Origin: UBA1381 sp964399965
GTDB taxonomy: Bacteria; Bacillota; Clostridia; UBA1381
Length of the DNA: 20,528 nt
NCBI GenBank assembly: GCA_964399965.1
Contig: CAYNRX010000041.1
Location: forward strand, 1-20,528
Direction of reading: 5' to 3'
This document shows positions 13,361 to 20,474 of this stretch, in pieces (within the stretch, counting starts at the first letter, position 1; each line of letters starts with the position of its first letter). Made by a program: the position numbers and the translations under genes. The notes under the pieces were generated by a model that made no database searches, was not told the DNA's origin, and saw only the letters and a program-made list of their open reading frames with translations.

Positions 13361-13792
13361 ATGCTTGAAAAATTGCAGGAAAAAATGTTCTCGTTCTCGT
13401 GCGTCCTAGAGCTTATAATATCAGCCGTTATCGCCGTGTCGGTGATCATATTGGCGGCGCGGCTGGCGGTCGATGCTTTTCGGCTGCCTCTGTGGGGCGA
13501 GACGGGAGCCCTGACCGGCATACTCGACCGGGCGATGACGCTGGCTATCGGGATAGAATTTATAAAAATGCTCTGTAACCATACGCCGGAAACGGTCATA
13601 GAGGTATTGCTGTTTGCGATAGCGCGCCAGCTGGTGGTCGTGCATACGACTCCCCTGGAGAACCTTTTGACCGTGGCCGCGATCGCCGGGCTGTTTGCCG
13701 TAAGGCGGTTCCTGCTTCATAAGGACGATCCCCATATACTGACTATCCGCAAAAAACGCCGGGAGGGGAAAAATGAAGAATCTCAGGCTTGA
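13361..13792 (+). CDS. Small integral membrane protein, PsiE-like
   Basis: A 143-residue membrane protein with four likely helices at about residues 15-40, 47-71, 76-94 and 98-118, and a short basic cytoplasmic tail (RKKRREGK). The pattern GIEFIKMLCNHTPETVIEVLL followed by ARQLVVV resembles the phosphate-starvation-inducible PsiE family, whose molecular role is not established. The match is from memory and moderate in strength. ATG 13361 has AAGGGGGA just upstream (13349-13356). It is the first gene after the extended -10 promoter, and its last 20 bp overlap the start of truA, so the two are probably translated in a coupled way. Nothing in the surroundings points to phosphate control. Confidence 0.7.
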   Translation: MLEKLQEKMFSFSCVLELIISAVIAVSVIILAARLAVDAFRLPLWGETGALTGILDRAMTLAIGIEFIKMLCNHTPETVIEVLLFAIARQLVVVHTTPLENLLTVAAIAGLFAVRRFLLHKDDPHILTIRKKRREGKNEESQA

Positions 13793-14510
13793 GCTGTCGT
13801 TTGACGGCACGGATTATCACGGCTGGCAGGTGCAGAAAAACACCGATATGACGGTGCAGAACGTGCTTTATACGGCTCTTGGCCGTATCTGCCGCCCACG
13901 GGGCTATCCCACCGGATGCGGCCGCACGGACGCCGGGGTGCACGCCAAGCGATATACGGCCTCGGTATTTGCCGAATGCAGCGTGCCGGCAGAGAAGCTG
14001 CCCGCGGCCCTAAACGCCAACCTTCCGCCGGATATCCGCTGCTTTGGCGCAGAGGAGGCGCCGGAGGATTTCAACGCCCTTTTTTCCGCAAAGCGCAAGG
14101 TCTATACCTACTATATCGACTGCGCCCCCGTTTATGATCCGCTGCGCCTGCGCTACTGCCACAGCGTCCGGGGCCGACTGGACCTTGAAGCGATGAGGGC
14201 GGCGGCTGCCCATTTCTGCGGCGTTCATGATTTTTACGGATTTTCCTCCTCCGGCCGCAGCACCAAGACCACGGTGCGCAGGATGTATTCGGCCGGGGTG
14301 GAGGAGAAGGAAGGGCTTATTGCCCTGCGATTGGAGGCGGAAGGGTTTTTGTACAATATGGCGCGGATAATCGCCGGGACGCTCATCTTCTGCGGTCTCG
14401 GCCGCATCGCTCCCGGGGATATCCCGGGGATAATACTATCACGCGACAGACGATTGGCAGGGCCGACCGCTCCCGCTAAAGGTCTGTTCCTTACGGAGGT
14501 TATCTACTGA
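13773..14510 (+). CDS. truA: tRNA pseudouridine synthase A
   Basis: This 245-residue enzyme converts uridines 38-40 in the anticodon stem-loop of many tRNAs to pseudouridine. The catalytic motif GRTDAGVHA is at residues 50-58 with nucleophile D53. The N-terminal block FDGTDYHGWQVQ and the C-terminal FLYNMARIIAGTL are family hallmarks. Its length is normal for bacterial TruA. ATG 13773 follows GGGAGGGG (13761-13768) and starts inside the preceding gene. Its TGA stop overlaps the next start as ATGA, so the operon continues without a gap. Assignment is secure. Confidence 0.96.
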   Translation: MKNLRLELSFDGTDYHGWQVQKNTDMTVQNVLYTALGRICRPRGYPTGCGRTDAGVHAKRYTASVFAECSVPAEKLPAALNANLPPDIRCFGAEEAPEDFNALFSAKRKVYTYYIDCAPVYDPLRLRYCHSVRGRLDLEAMRAAAAHFCGVHDFYGFSSSGRSTKTTVRRMYSAGVEEKEGLIALRLEAEGFLYNMARIIAGTLIFCGLGRIAPGDIPGIILSRDRRLAGPTAPAKGLFLTEVIY

Positions 14511-16087
14511 TGGCAGATAAAAACAACGACAACATTGAATTTGATGATATAGATTACTTCGATTCCGCCGAGGAAGCAGAGCAGCTTCCATCGGACGTTT
14601 CGCTCTCAAGCTCCAAATATTCCCGCCGCCCGGCTCCGGCGGAGGAAGAGATTGAAAAACCCGCGGAGGAGGAAGAAAAGCCGGAGCTGGTAACGCATAT
14701 CGTTCCCCCGGAGCGCGGCGATATTTTTGATGCGGAGGAGGACGTTCCTTTGGAGGAGGACGTTTTGGAAGAGGCTCCAGAGAAGCCGGAGGAGGACGCT
14801 CCTGAAGGATCCTCTGAGGAGAACGGCCAAGAGGAGGCGGCGGCCGAAAAAAGGGAAAAACCGGCTATCCCGGCCAAAAAGGCGGCCGAGGAGCCGGAAG
14901 ATCAGGAGGATTACGAGGAGGACGAGGGCAAAAGCGTGCCGGTCAAGGTACTGGTCTACATACTTATCGCCATTGCCGCCGCAGCCGTGGTATTTACGGC
15001 GGCGATGACCGCCGGCGGCCCGGTGGAGCGCATACGCAGCAGTATCGCCCGGGGGATCGAGAATCTGTCGGGGGAGCAGCCGACGGCGCCCACGGCCGAG
15101 CCTACGTATCAGCCGATAGGCGCGCAGCTTACGATACTGCCGTTTGAGGAGGCTTCCACCTCCTCCTACAGCGTCTATGCGGACGGCATTGCCGCCGCCA
15201 AGCCTAACCGCTTCATCTATATGGACAGTGAGGGCAATACGGTCTGGGACGTTATCTCGCCGATAAACGAGCCGGTGATAAAGACCTCCGGCGACTATGC
15301 GCTTATTGCCGAGGAAAACGGCTCCAAATTCTGCCTTTACGTCAAGGATAAGCCCGTATACACCGCCGAAGCCGAGGGCGATATAATCTCCGCCTCCATC
15401 TCCTCTTCCGGAGAGGCGGCATTGGTGGTGGAAAAGGCCTACTACGGCGGTTCGGTGGAGATATATAACCGCAGCGGCGAAAGGGTGTTCGTCTGGAACA
15501 GCGGCAGCGGCAGCGTGATGTCGGCGTCCATATCGCCCAGGAGCAGGACGGTGGCCGCCGCCGTGATGAATACCTCCGAGCAGGTCAAATCGTCTGTGCT
15601 GCTGTTTGATATAAACCAGACCGAAAGCTACGCCCGTCAGGACTTCGACAACTGCGCGGTGTTTTCGGTGGAGTTTATCGGCGAGGATCTGCATGTGACC
15701 GGTGATAACCGCGTCCTGTGCATGGATACCAAGGGACAGATCGAGTGGACGGCGGAGTATGCCGAGGGAGAGCTGTGCCGCACGGCGAAGGATACCGAGG
15801 GCGATACGGTAGCTCTTTTGGAGCTGTCAAACGCTCCCCAGTTCTGCTACTACACCAAAAACGGGCGACAGCTCTACACCTATGCCCCCGACCAGCTGGC
15901 GGACTATCTGGCGCTGTCGGAGGAGACGATAATCTTCAACAACGGACGCGATATCCTGATGTACGATTTTGGCTCCGGCGATATCCGCTCCTATACGGCG
16001 GCAATGGACGTCTACGGCCTGTATATAATGGGCGGAGACCATTGCGCGCTCATCTACAGCAACAGCATCGAGTTTATCGAGCTTTGA
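14510..16087 (+). CDS. Membrane-anchored DUF5711-like protein with acidic N-terminal region
   Basis: A 525-residue protein in three parts. Residues 1-140 are an acidic, Glu/Pro/Ala-rich and probably disordered cytoplasmic segment. Residues 146-168 (starting VKVLVYILIAIAAAA) form a single membrane helix. The rest, about 190-525, is a predicted outside-facing domain with repeated beta-strand units such as YALIAEENGSKFCLYV and EALLVVEKAYYGGSVEIYNR-like blocks, which suggests a beta-propeller. This build fits the clostridial DUF5711 family, which has no known function; the family name is from memory. CGGAGGT (14494-14500) precedes the ATG, which overlaps the truA stop. It may be an envelope or sensing protein, but that is only inference. 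Confidence 0.72.
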   Translation: MADKNNDNIEFDDIDYFDSAEEAEQLPSDVSLSSSKYSRRPAPAEEEIEKPAEEEEKPELVTHIVPPERGDIFDAEEDVPLEEDVLEEAPEKPEEDAPEGSSEENGQEEAAAEKREKPAIPAKKAAEEPEDQEDYEEDEGKSVPVKVLVYILIAIAAAAVVFTAAMTAGGPVERIRSSIARGIENLSGEQPTAPTAEPTYQPIGAQLTILPFEEASTSSYSVYADGIAAAKPNRFIYMDSEGNTVWDVISPINEPVIKTSGDYALIAEENGSKFCLYVKDKPVYTAEAEGDIISASISSSGEAALVVEKAYYGGSVEIYNRSGERVFVWNSGSGSVMSASISPRSRTVAAAVMNTSEQVKSSVLLFDINQTESYARQDFDNCAVFSVEFIGEDLHVTGDNRVLCMDTKGQIEWTAEYAEGELCRTAKDTEGDTVALLELSNAPQFCYYTKNGRQLYTYAPDQLADYLALSEETIIFNNGRDILMYDFGSGDIRSYTAAMDVYGLYIMGGDHCALIYSNSIEFIEL

Positions 16088-16112
16088 TATATCATGAAAG
16101 GAAGAAACAGCG

Positions 16113-16892
16113 ATGAAAATTTCCGATATAATTAAGATCATGGACGAGCATTATCCGCCGGAGCTGGCCGAGGATTGGGATAACTGCGGGCTTTTGTTCG
16201 GGCGGCCGGACGATGAGGTAAAGCGCGCCTTCTTCACGCTCAATGTCACCGGCGATGTGATACTGGAGGCCGCCCAGGCCGGAGCGGATATGATAATATC
16301 CCATCATCCGATACTCCTAAAGCCGATGAGGCAGGTGCGCACCGACACAAGCCCCGGCTATATGATCTCCATCCTGGGAAAATTCGGCATCAGCCTTTTT
16401 GCCGCCCATACGAACGCCGATTCCGCCCCCGGCGGCTTAAACGACAGATTCGCCGACCTTTTAGGCCTTGAGGAGAGCCGGAGCCTGGAGGCGGGCAAGC
16501 TCCCCGGCTCCGGCATCGGCCGCGTAGGCCGCGTGCATACGCGTTATGGCGAATACATCGAGAAAATAAAAAAGGTGTTCGGCACCAAAAACGTCATCAC
16601 TGTGGGGATCGACGAGGAGGATATGTATAAACGCCCCGGCAAGATAGCGGCCGTAAACGGCGGCGGCGGCAGCTATGTGGGTCTGGCCGCGCGCGCCGGA
16701 GCGAAGCTGTTTATTACCGGGGAAATGAATTACCACGCCGACCTGGAGGCCGTGGACAGCGGTATGCGGGTGATAAAGCTCGGCCACGGCATAAGCGAGA
16801 TGGCGGTAGTGGATATGTTTGCCGACCATTTCAAGGGGACGGGGCTGGATATCCTGCGTTATACCGAGGATATCGTAAGCCGCGGCTTCTAA
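16113..16892 (+). CDS. NIF3-family dinuclear-metal protein (DUF34, YqfO-like)
   Basis: A 259-residue member of the NIF3/DUF34 family, which forms toroidal hexamers with a two-metal site. Metal-ligand candidates are visible: H64 and H65 in ISHHP, H99 and D103 in AAHTNAD, and H225 with E229 in LGHGISE. The GEMNYHADLEA block at 203-213 is typical. It is often labelled GTP cyclohydrolase I type 2 on weak grounds; the true function is unsettled. The length suits the short version, without the PII-like insert found in Bacillus YqfO. AAAGGA (16097-16102) lies 10 bases before the ATG. It comes 25 bp after the DUF5711-like gene, and its stop codon abuts the hemA ribosome site, which suggests coupling. 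Confidence 0.92.
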   Translation: MKISDIIKIMDEHYPPELAEDWDNCGLLFGRPDDEVKRAFFTLNVTGDVILEAAQAGADMIISHHPILLKPMRQVRTDTSPGYMISILGKFGISLFAAHTNADSAPGGLNDRFADLLGLEESRSLEAGKLPGSGIGRVGRVHTRYGEYIEKIKKVFGTKNVITVGIDEEDMYKRPGKIAAVNGGGGSYVGLAARAGAKLFITGEMNYHADLEAVDSGMRVIKLGHGISEMAVVDMFADHFKGTGLDILRYTEDIVSRGF

Positions 16893-16904
16893 GGAGGCAG
16901 CGCG

Positions 16905-17948
16905 TTGCTTTATTCCTGGACCCTCAGCTATAAGACCGCGCCCGTAGAGGTGCGGGAGCGGTTTTCCCCCGATGAGGCGGGGGCGCGCTGCTTTCTGGGG
17001 CGGCTGGCGGAAAATCCGCTGATAGACGGGGCGGCGGGCATTTTCACCTGCAACCGCAGCGAGGTCTACATAAGCTGCCGCACGCACCGGCCGCCGGCGA
17101 TACCGTCGCTTGCGCCCTATATCCGCCGCTATACCGAGGAGGAGGCCGCCCGCCATCTGTTTAGGGTAGCGGCAGGGCTTGATTCGGCGGTACTGGGGGA
17201 GGATGAGATCCTCCGCCAGGTCAAGGATGCGTTTGAGTTTTCGCATAGGGAGGGCTTTACCGACCGCGACCTTAATATACTTTTCCGCGAGGCTGCCGCC
17301 TGGGCGAAGGAGGTCAAGACAAAGACGCGCCTTTCCAACGTTCCCGTATCGTCGGCGACGATAGCCGCCAATCTGGCCGCCGCCCAAAAGCCGCAGCTGG
17401 TGCTGGTGATAGGCGCAAGCGGCCATATCGGCTCCTCGGTGGCCAAGAATATCGCCGCCAAGGGCATAGCGGTGGTGGGCACGGGGACCAGCCGTCACCG
17501 CCTGGCGGGAGCCGATGTGAAGATGGTGGATTACAGGGAGCGGTTTTCCTATATGGAAAGGGCGGATGTGGTCGTAAGCGCTACCAAAAGTCCGCATTAC
17601 ACGGTGACCGCCGCCGCTCTTATGGGGAAGCGTGTGCCGGGGCTGTTTATCGATATGGCCGTCCCCCGTGATATCGATCCGGAGGTGGGATCGCTGTCAA
17701 GGCTGGTGGATATAGACGAATTTCGCACCGAGATAGGCGAAAATGAGGAGCTGCGCCGGGCGGCCGCCGAGGACGCCGGGGAAAGGGCGGAAGCGGCTGC
17801 CGGGGAGGCGATGAAGAAGATAGAGCTTTCGCGCTATCTGGCCGCAGGATACCGGCCGCCGTTCGATATGAGGATAATGTATGAGCTGCGGGATAAGGCG
17901 GAGCTGGGGGAGTTTCGGGCAACGCTTGCCGCATTGAGGAGGCTTTAG
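16905..17948 (+). CDS. hemA: Glutamyl-tRNA reductase, short form
   Basis: A cytosolic enzyme of 347 residues that reduces Glu-tRNA(Glu) to glutamate-1-semialdehyde, the first step of C5 tetrapyrrole synthesis. The catalytic site is present: C49 and R51 in FTCNRSEVY, and the helix GLDSAVLGEDEI. The start is TTG 16905, supported by AAGGAGG (16891-16897) with a 7-base spacer and by alignment to the family N-terminus. Two oddities stand out. The NADPH loop reads GASGHIG instead of the usual GAGEMG, and the following NRT-type segment is replaced by TGTSRH. The C-terminus stops about 60-70 residues short of the family norm, cutting the dimerisation domain. It is probably still a reductase, but it may be altered. 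It lies directly against the SirC-like gene. Confidence 0.88.
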   Translation: MLYSWTLSYKTAPVEVRERFSPDEAGARCFLGRLAENPLIDGAAGIFTCNRSEVYISCRTHRPPAIPSLAPYIRRYTEEEAARHLFRVAAGLDSAVLGEDEILRQVKDAFEFSHREGFTDRDLNILFREAAAWAKEVKTKTRLSNVPVSSATIAANLAAAQKPQLVLVIGASGHIGSSVAKNIAAKGIAVVGTGTSRHRLAGADVKMVDYRERFSYMERADVVVSATKSPHYTVTAAALMGKRVPGLFIDMAVPRDIDPEVGSLSRLVDIDEFRTEIGENEELRRAAAEDAGERAEAAAGEAMKKIELSRYLAAGYRPPFDMRIMYELRDKAELGEFRATLAALRRL

Positions 17949-18380
17949 ATGTATTATCCGCTGTTTGTGGAGATGGAAAACAGACGCTGCCTGTTTGTCG
18001 GCGGCGGGAATGTCGCGCTGCGTAAGGCGCGGACGCTCTGCCGCTTCGGCGCCCGGATAACGGTGGTGGCTCCGGAGGTGGATGAGGGCTTTCGGGGATT
18101 AAAGGCCAAGATCTGCCGGCGGGAGTTCTGCGAGGAGGATCTGGAGGGAGCGGAGCTGGTGGTGGCCGCGACCGACAACCGGGAGCTTAATGCATATATA
18201 GCCGCCCTCTGCCGTAAACGGCGCATACCGGTCAATGCCGGGAGAGAGGGCAGCGTATTTTTCGGGGCGGTATTTGCCGAGGGGGAGACGGTGGCGGCGG
18301 TGTCGACAAACGGGAAGGATCCGGCAAAGGCCGCCCGTATTCGCGATGGGCTTTGGCGGGCGTTAGAGGAGGAGCGATAA
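17949..18380 (+). CDS. Precorrin-2 dehydrogenase-like protein (SirC/Met8 type), short form
   Basis: A 143-residue NAD-binding protein related to the first domain of CysG/Met8, which oxidises precorrin-2 to sirohydrochlorin. The dinucleotide loop VGGGNVALRKA is at 17-27, VVAATDN at 71-77 and VSTNGKDPAKAARIRD at 118-133. The segment that normally reads NVVD or NVAD reads NAGREGS here (96-102), so the conserved Asp needed in Met8/CysG-type enzymes is absent. The C-terminal helical domain is largely missing compared with forms of about 200 residues. GAGGAGG (17936-17942) lies inside the hemA end, and the start follows the hemA stop with no gap. No hemB, hemC or hemD follows. It could be a specialised or weakened enzyme. 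Confidence 0.85.
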   Translation: MYYPLFVEMENRRCLFVGGGNVALRKARTLCRFGARITVVAPEVDEGFRGLKAKICRREFCEEDLEGAELVVAATDNRELNAYIAALCRKRRIPVNAGREGSVFFGAVFAEGETVAAVSTNGKDPAKAARIRDGLWRALEEER

Positions 18381-18441
18381 GGCCGCCCGGGCGGGAGCTA
18401 AAAATTTCTCCAAAAAAATTGAAAAATTTTAAAATTTACTC

Positions 18442-18470
18442 TTGCATTATCGCCGGTCCTGTGGTATAAT
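18442..18470 (+). promoter_or_regulatory. Promoter of tRNA-Ala
   Basis: TTGCAT (18442-18447) and TATAAT (18465-18470) are 17 bp apart, and TG at 18462-18463 makes an extended -10. A and T tracts at about 18400-18439 could act as an UP element. The start site falls only a few bases before the mature tRNA 5' end at 18482. Confidence 0.82.
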
Positions 18471-18481
18471 AAAAATGTTAC

Positions 18482-18557
18482 GGGGCATTAGCGCAGCTGG
18501 GAGCGCACAACACTGGCAGTGTTGGGGTCAGGGGTTCGAATCCCCTATGCTCCACCA
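18482..18557 (+). tRNA. tRNA-Ala (anticodon GGC)
   Basis: The 76-base cloverleaf is complete. The acceptor arms GGGGCAT and ATGCTCC include the G3-U70 pair that identifies alanine tRNAs. The D stem is GCGC/GCGC, and the anticodon stem CAACA/TGTTG holds the loop CTGGCAG, so the anticodon is GGC. The T stem AGGGG/CCCCT has the loop TTCGAAT. CCA is encoded in the DNA. It has its own promoter and terminator. Confidence 0.97.
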
Positions 18558-18570
18558 AGAATGATAGGCG

Positions 18571-18608
18571 AACTCTGATAGTCCTTGCGATTATCAGAGT
18601 TTTTCCTT
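18571..18608 (+). terminator. Rho-independent terminator of the tRNA gene
   Basis: AACTCTGATA (18571-18580) pairs perfectly with TATCAGAGTT (18592-18601), followed by TTTCCTT. It starts 14 bases after the encoded CCA. Confidence 0.88.
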
Positions 18609-18635
18609 ATCAGCAAAAAATCAATTGCGAAAACT
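18609..18635 (-). repeat. Truncated palindromic repeat copy D
   Basis: One arm of the family palindrome, AAATCAATTGCGAAAA (18618-18633), is preceded by TTATCAGC, which resembles the TTAGCCAG of copy A. The second arm is missing. It lies between the tRNA terminator and the BRO-N gene, the likely junction of acquired DNA. Confidence 0.55.
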
Positions 18636-18677
18636 GTGGTAGAAATAAGATCAGCAAATAAAGCGAGGGAGCATATT

Positions 18678-19553
18678 ATGAACAGGGATAATACGATACA
18701 TATCTATGAAAATCAGAAGATACGAACTGCATGGGACGAGGAGAGTGAAGAATGGTATTTTTCCGTTGTTGATGTAGTGGCAGTTCTTACAGAACAGGAA
18801 ACACAGCGCGGAGCAAGTACATACTGGGCTGTATTAAAAAATCGTCTGAAAAAAGAAGGGGCAAGTGAGTTGCTTACAAATTGTAAGCAACTGAAAATGA
18901 GATCGCCTAAGGATGGAAAACAATATAAAACCGACGTCGCCGATACTGCCGGGATATTGCGCATAATCCAATCCATACCATCGCCAAAAGCGGAGCCGTT
19001 TAAATTATGGTTAGCTGAGGTGGGAAAAGAACGTATAGAGGAAACGATCGACCCTGAGCTGACGATTGACAGGGCGCTTGAGACTTACCTGAAAAAGGGC
19101 TATACCCGCGAATGGATAAATCAACGCTTGCAGGCTATTCAGGTTCGCAAGGAGCTGACGGACGAATGGGACAGACGCGGAGTGAAAAAGGGACGCGAGT
19201 ATGCCATACTCACAGACGAGATCACAAAAGCATGGTCAGGTATGAAAACGCGCGAATATAAAAATTTGAAGGGCTTGACAAAAGAGAATTTGCAGGATAA
19301 TATGAGCACGCTGGAGCTTGTACTGAATATGCTGGCGGAAGCGACCACAACGGAGATATCGAAAAATACAGCCCCGACTACCTTCAGGGAGAATTTGGAG
19401 ACTGCCCGAAGCGGCGGCGAAGCCGCCGGAGCTGCCCGGCGGGAAGTGGAAAAACGAACCGGCAAGCCGGTGATCACATCAAAAAACGCCGCGCAGCTCA
19501 ACGAGATCGTTGCAGGTATGATAGAGGACGTAGCGTCTGATGAGGATGAATGA
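18678..19553 (+). CDS. BRO-N domain protein (phage antirepressor-like)
   Basis: A 291-residue protein of a family widespread in gut bacteria, prophages and islands. The BRO-N domain covers about residues 5-115, with YENQKIRTAWDEE, WYFSVVDVVAVLTE and LRIIQSIPSPKAEPFKLWLA as recognisable blocks. The rest contains EYAILTDEITKAWSGM and a C-terminal GGEAAGAARREVEKRTGKPV block typical of the long form. BRO-N domains bind DNA in viral antirepressors; the function of this chromosomal form is unknown. I chose ATG 18678 because GCGAGGGAG (18663-18671) precedes it at a normal distance, while the upstream extension runs through the tRNA terminator and a repeat. The first half looks more AT-rich than neighbouring genes, and it sits just after a tRNA gene, both signs of horizontal transfer. 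Confidence 0.88.
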   Translation: MNRDNTIHIYENQKIRTAWDEESEEWYFSVVDVVAVLTEQETQRGASTYWAVLKNRLKKEGASELLTNCKQLKMRSPKDGKQYKTDVADTAGILRIIQSIPSPKAEPFKLWLAEVGKERIEETIDPELTIDRALETYLKKGYTREWINQRLQAIQVRKELTDEWDRRGVKKGREYAILTDEITKAWSGMKTREYKNLKGLTKENLQDNMSTLELVLNMLAEATTTEISKNTAPTTFRENLETARSGGEAAGAARREVEKRTGKPVITSKNAAQLNEIVAGMIEDVASDEDE

Positions 19554-19654
19554 CAGCCGATATACCGCTGACGCTTTATTCTCACTGCCGCCCCGCAGCA
19601 TCCATCGCCCCATGCGAGTTCGCCTTTGTACAAATGTGTTCCGACAAATAGGAG

Positions 19655-19685
19655 AAGGACGGCTTAATTTAGCCGTTCTTTTTTT
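19655..19685 (+). terminator. Rho-independent terminator after the BRO-N gene
   Basis: AAGGACGGCT (19655-19664) pairs with AGCCGTTCTT (19671-19680), with one G-T pair, around a TAATTT loop. A run of seven T follows. It lies about 100 bp after the BRO-N stop. Confidence 0.9.
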
Positions 19686-19782
19686 GATGCTACACGTTTT
19701 TTACACCGCCAATCACCCCGGGCAGCCCTTGCATCAGGGAGCGAATTTCTCCCCGTTGGCGCAAGTTTTTTTGCAATACCTC

Positions 19783-19811
19783 TTGAAATGGCTCTCAAAT
19801 AATGATATAAT
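19783..19811 (+). promoter_or_regulatory. Sigma-A promoter of the RNase H gene
   Basis: TTGAAA (19783-19788) and TATAAT (19806-19811) are 17 bp apart, with TG at 19803-19804 forming an extended -10. The start site near 19818 gives a leader of only about 20-35 nt. Confidence 0.85.
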
Positions 19812-19836
19812 AGGTTAAAATGCTTAAAGAAACGGA

Positions 19837-20454
19837 ATGAATATATCAGCTATGGGCAAACAGGCGAACAAATTTTACGCGGTACGGCGCGGACGCACGC
19901 CCGGGATCTACCGCAGCTGGGAGGAGTGCAAAAAGCAGGTGCACGGCTTCGGCGGAGCCTCCTACAAAAGCTTCCCCGATGAGGAGTCTGCCAGGGCTTT
20001 CATCATGGGCGCAGAGGACGCTTTACGGGAGCAGTCCCCGGCCGCGGCTTTGGCGTATGTCGACGGCAGCTATTGCAAGGACGACGGCCGCTACTCCTTC
20101 GGGGCGGTGATAATGACCGGCGGCGAGGAGCTTTATTTCAAGCGCGCGTTTGAGCGCGATGAGGCCGCTTCCATGCGCAACGTTGCCGGAGAGATAGAGG
20201 GCGCCAAGTTTGCTATGGCTTACTGCATTGAGCACAATATACCCTCCGTGGAGATATTCTACGACTACAGCGGCATAGAATGCTGGTGTACGGGCGAATG
20301 GAGGACGAATAATCCGCATACGCAGTCGTATAAGGCGTATTTCGACAAAGTGAAACAGACGCTTGACGTGCGCTTCAAAAAGGTGCGCGGACATTCCGGA
20401 GACAAATACAACGATATTGCCGACGCGCTTGCCAAGTCGGCTCTCGGGATATAG
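19837..20454 (+). CDS. Ribonuclease H1 with N-terminal hybrid-binding domain
   Basis: A 205-residue enzyme that cuts RNA in RNA-DNA hybrids. The N-terminal part (about 11-58, FYAVRRGRTPGIYRSWEECK onward) is the hybrid-binding domain, also called the viroplasmin domain. The catalytic part runs from about 72 to 205 with D76 in YVDGSY, E119 in AGEIEGA, D143 in FYDYSG, H186 in VRGHSG and D193 in YNDIAD, so the active site is complete. Two starts are possible. ATG 19837 gives 205 residues, while ATG 19852 (MGKQANKFYAV) matches the family N-terminus better; neither has a strong ribosome site. It has its own promoter, and the gene before it ends in a terminator, so it is probably expressed alone. 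Confidence 0.94.
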   Translation: MNISAMGKQANKFYAVRRGRTPGIYRSWEECKKQVHGFGGASYKSFPDEESARAFIMGAEDALREQSPAAALAYVDGSYCKDDGRYSFGAVIMTGGEELYFKRAFERDEAASMRNVAGEIEGAKFAMAYCIEHNIPSVEIFYDYSGIECWCTGEWRTNNPHTQSYKAYFDKVKQTLDVRFKKVRGHSGDKYNDIADALAKSALGI

Positions 20455-20474
20455 GTCCCGGCTTATTCTATAAT

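Larger units (their letters stand above)
19554..19836. other. Intergenic region between the BRO-N and RNase H genes
   Basis: The region holds one terminator (19655-19685) and one promoter (19783-19811), listed separately. I see no gene, no repeat of the palindromic family and no copy of the tRNA 3' end that could mark an attachment site. Confidence 0.6.

Noticed and set aside
18383..18394. Terminator after the sirC-like gene (CCGCCCGGGCGG palindrome)
   Set aside because: It is a perfect palindrome with no loop and no T tract immediately after it. The downstream A/T tracts fit better as an UP element for the tRNA promoter.
18585..18677. Upstream extension of the BRO-N protein to a start near 18585
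   Set aside because: It would begin inside the tRNA terminator and run through the truncated repeat, with no ribosome site. ATG 18678 has a good one.
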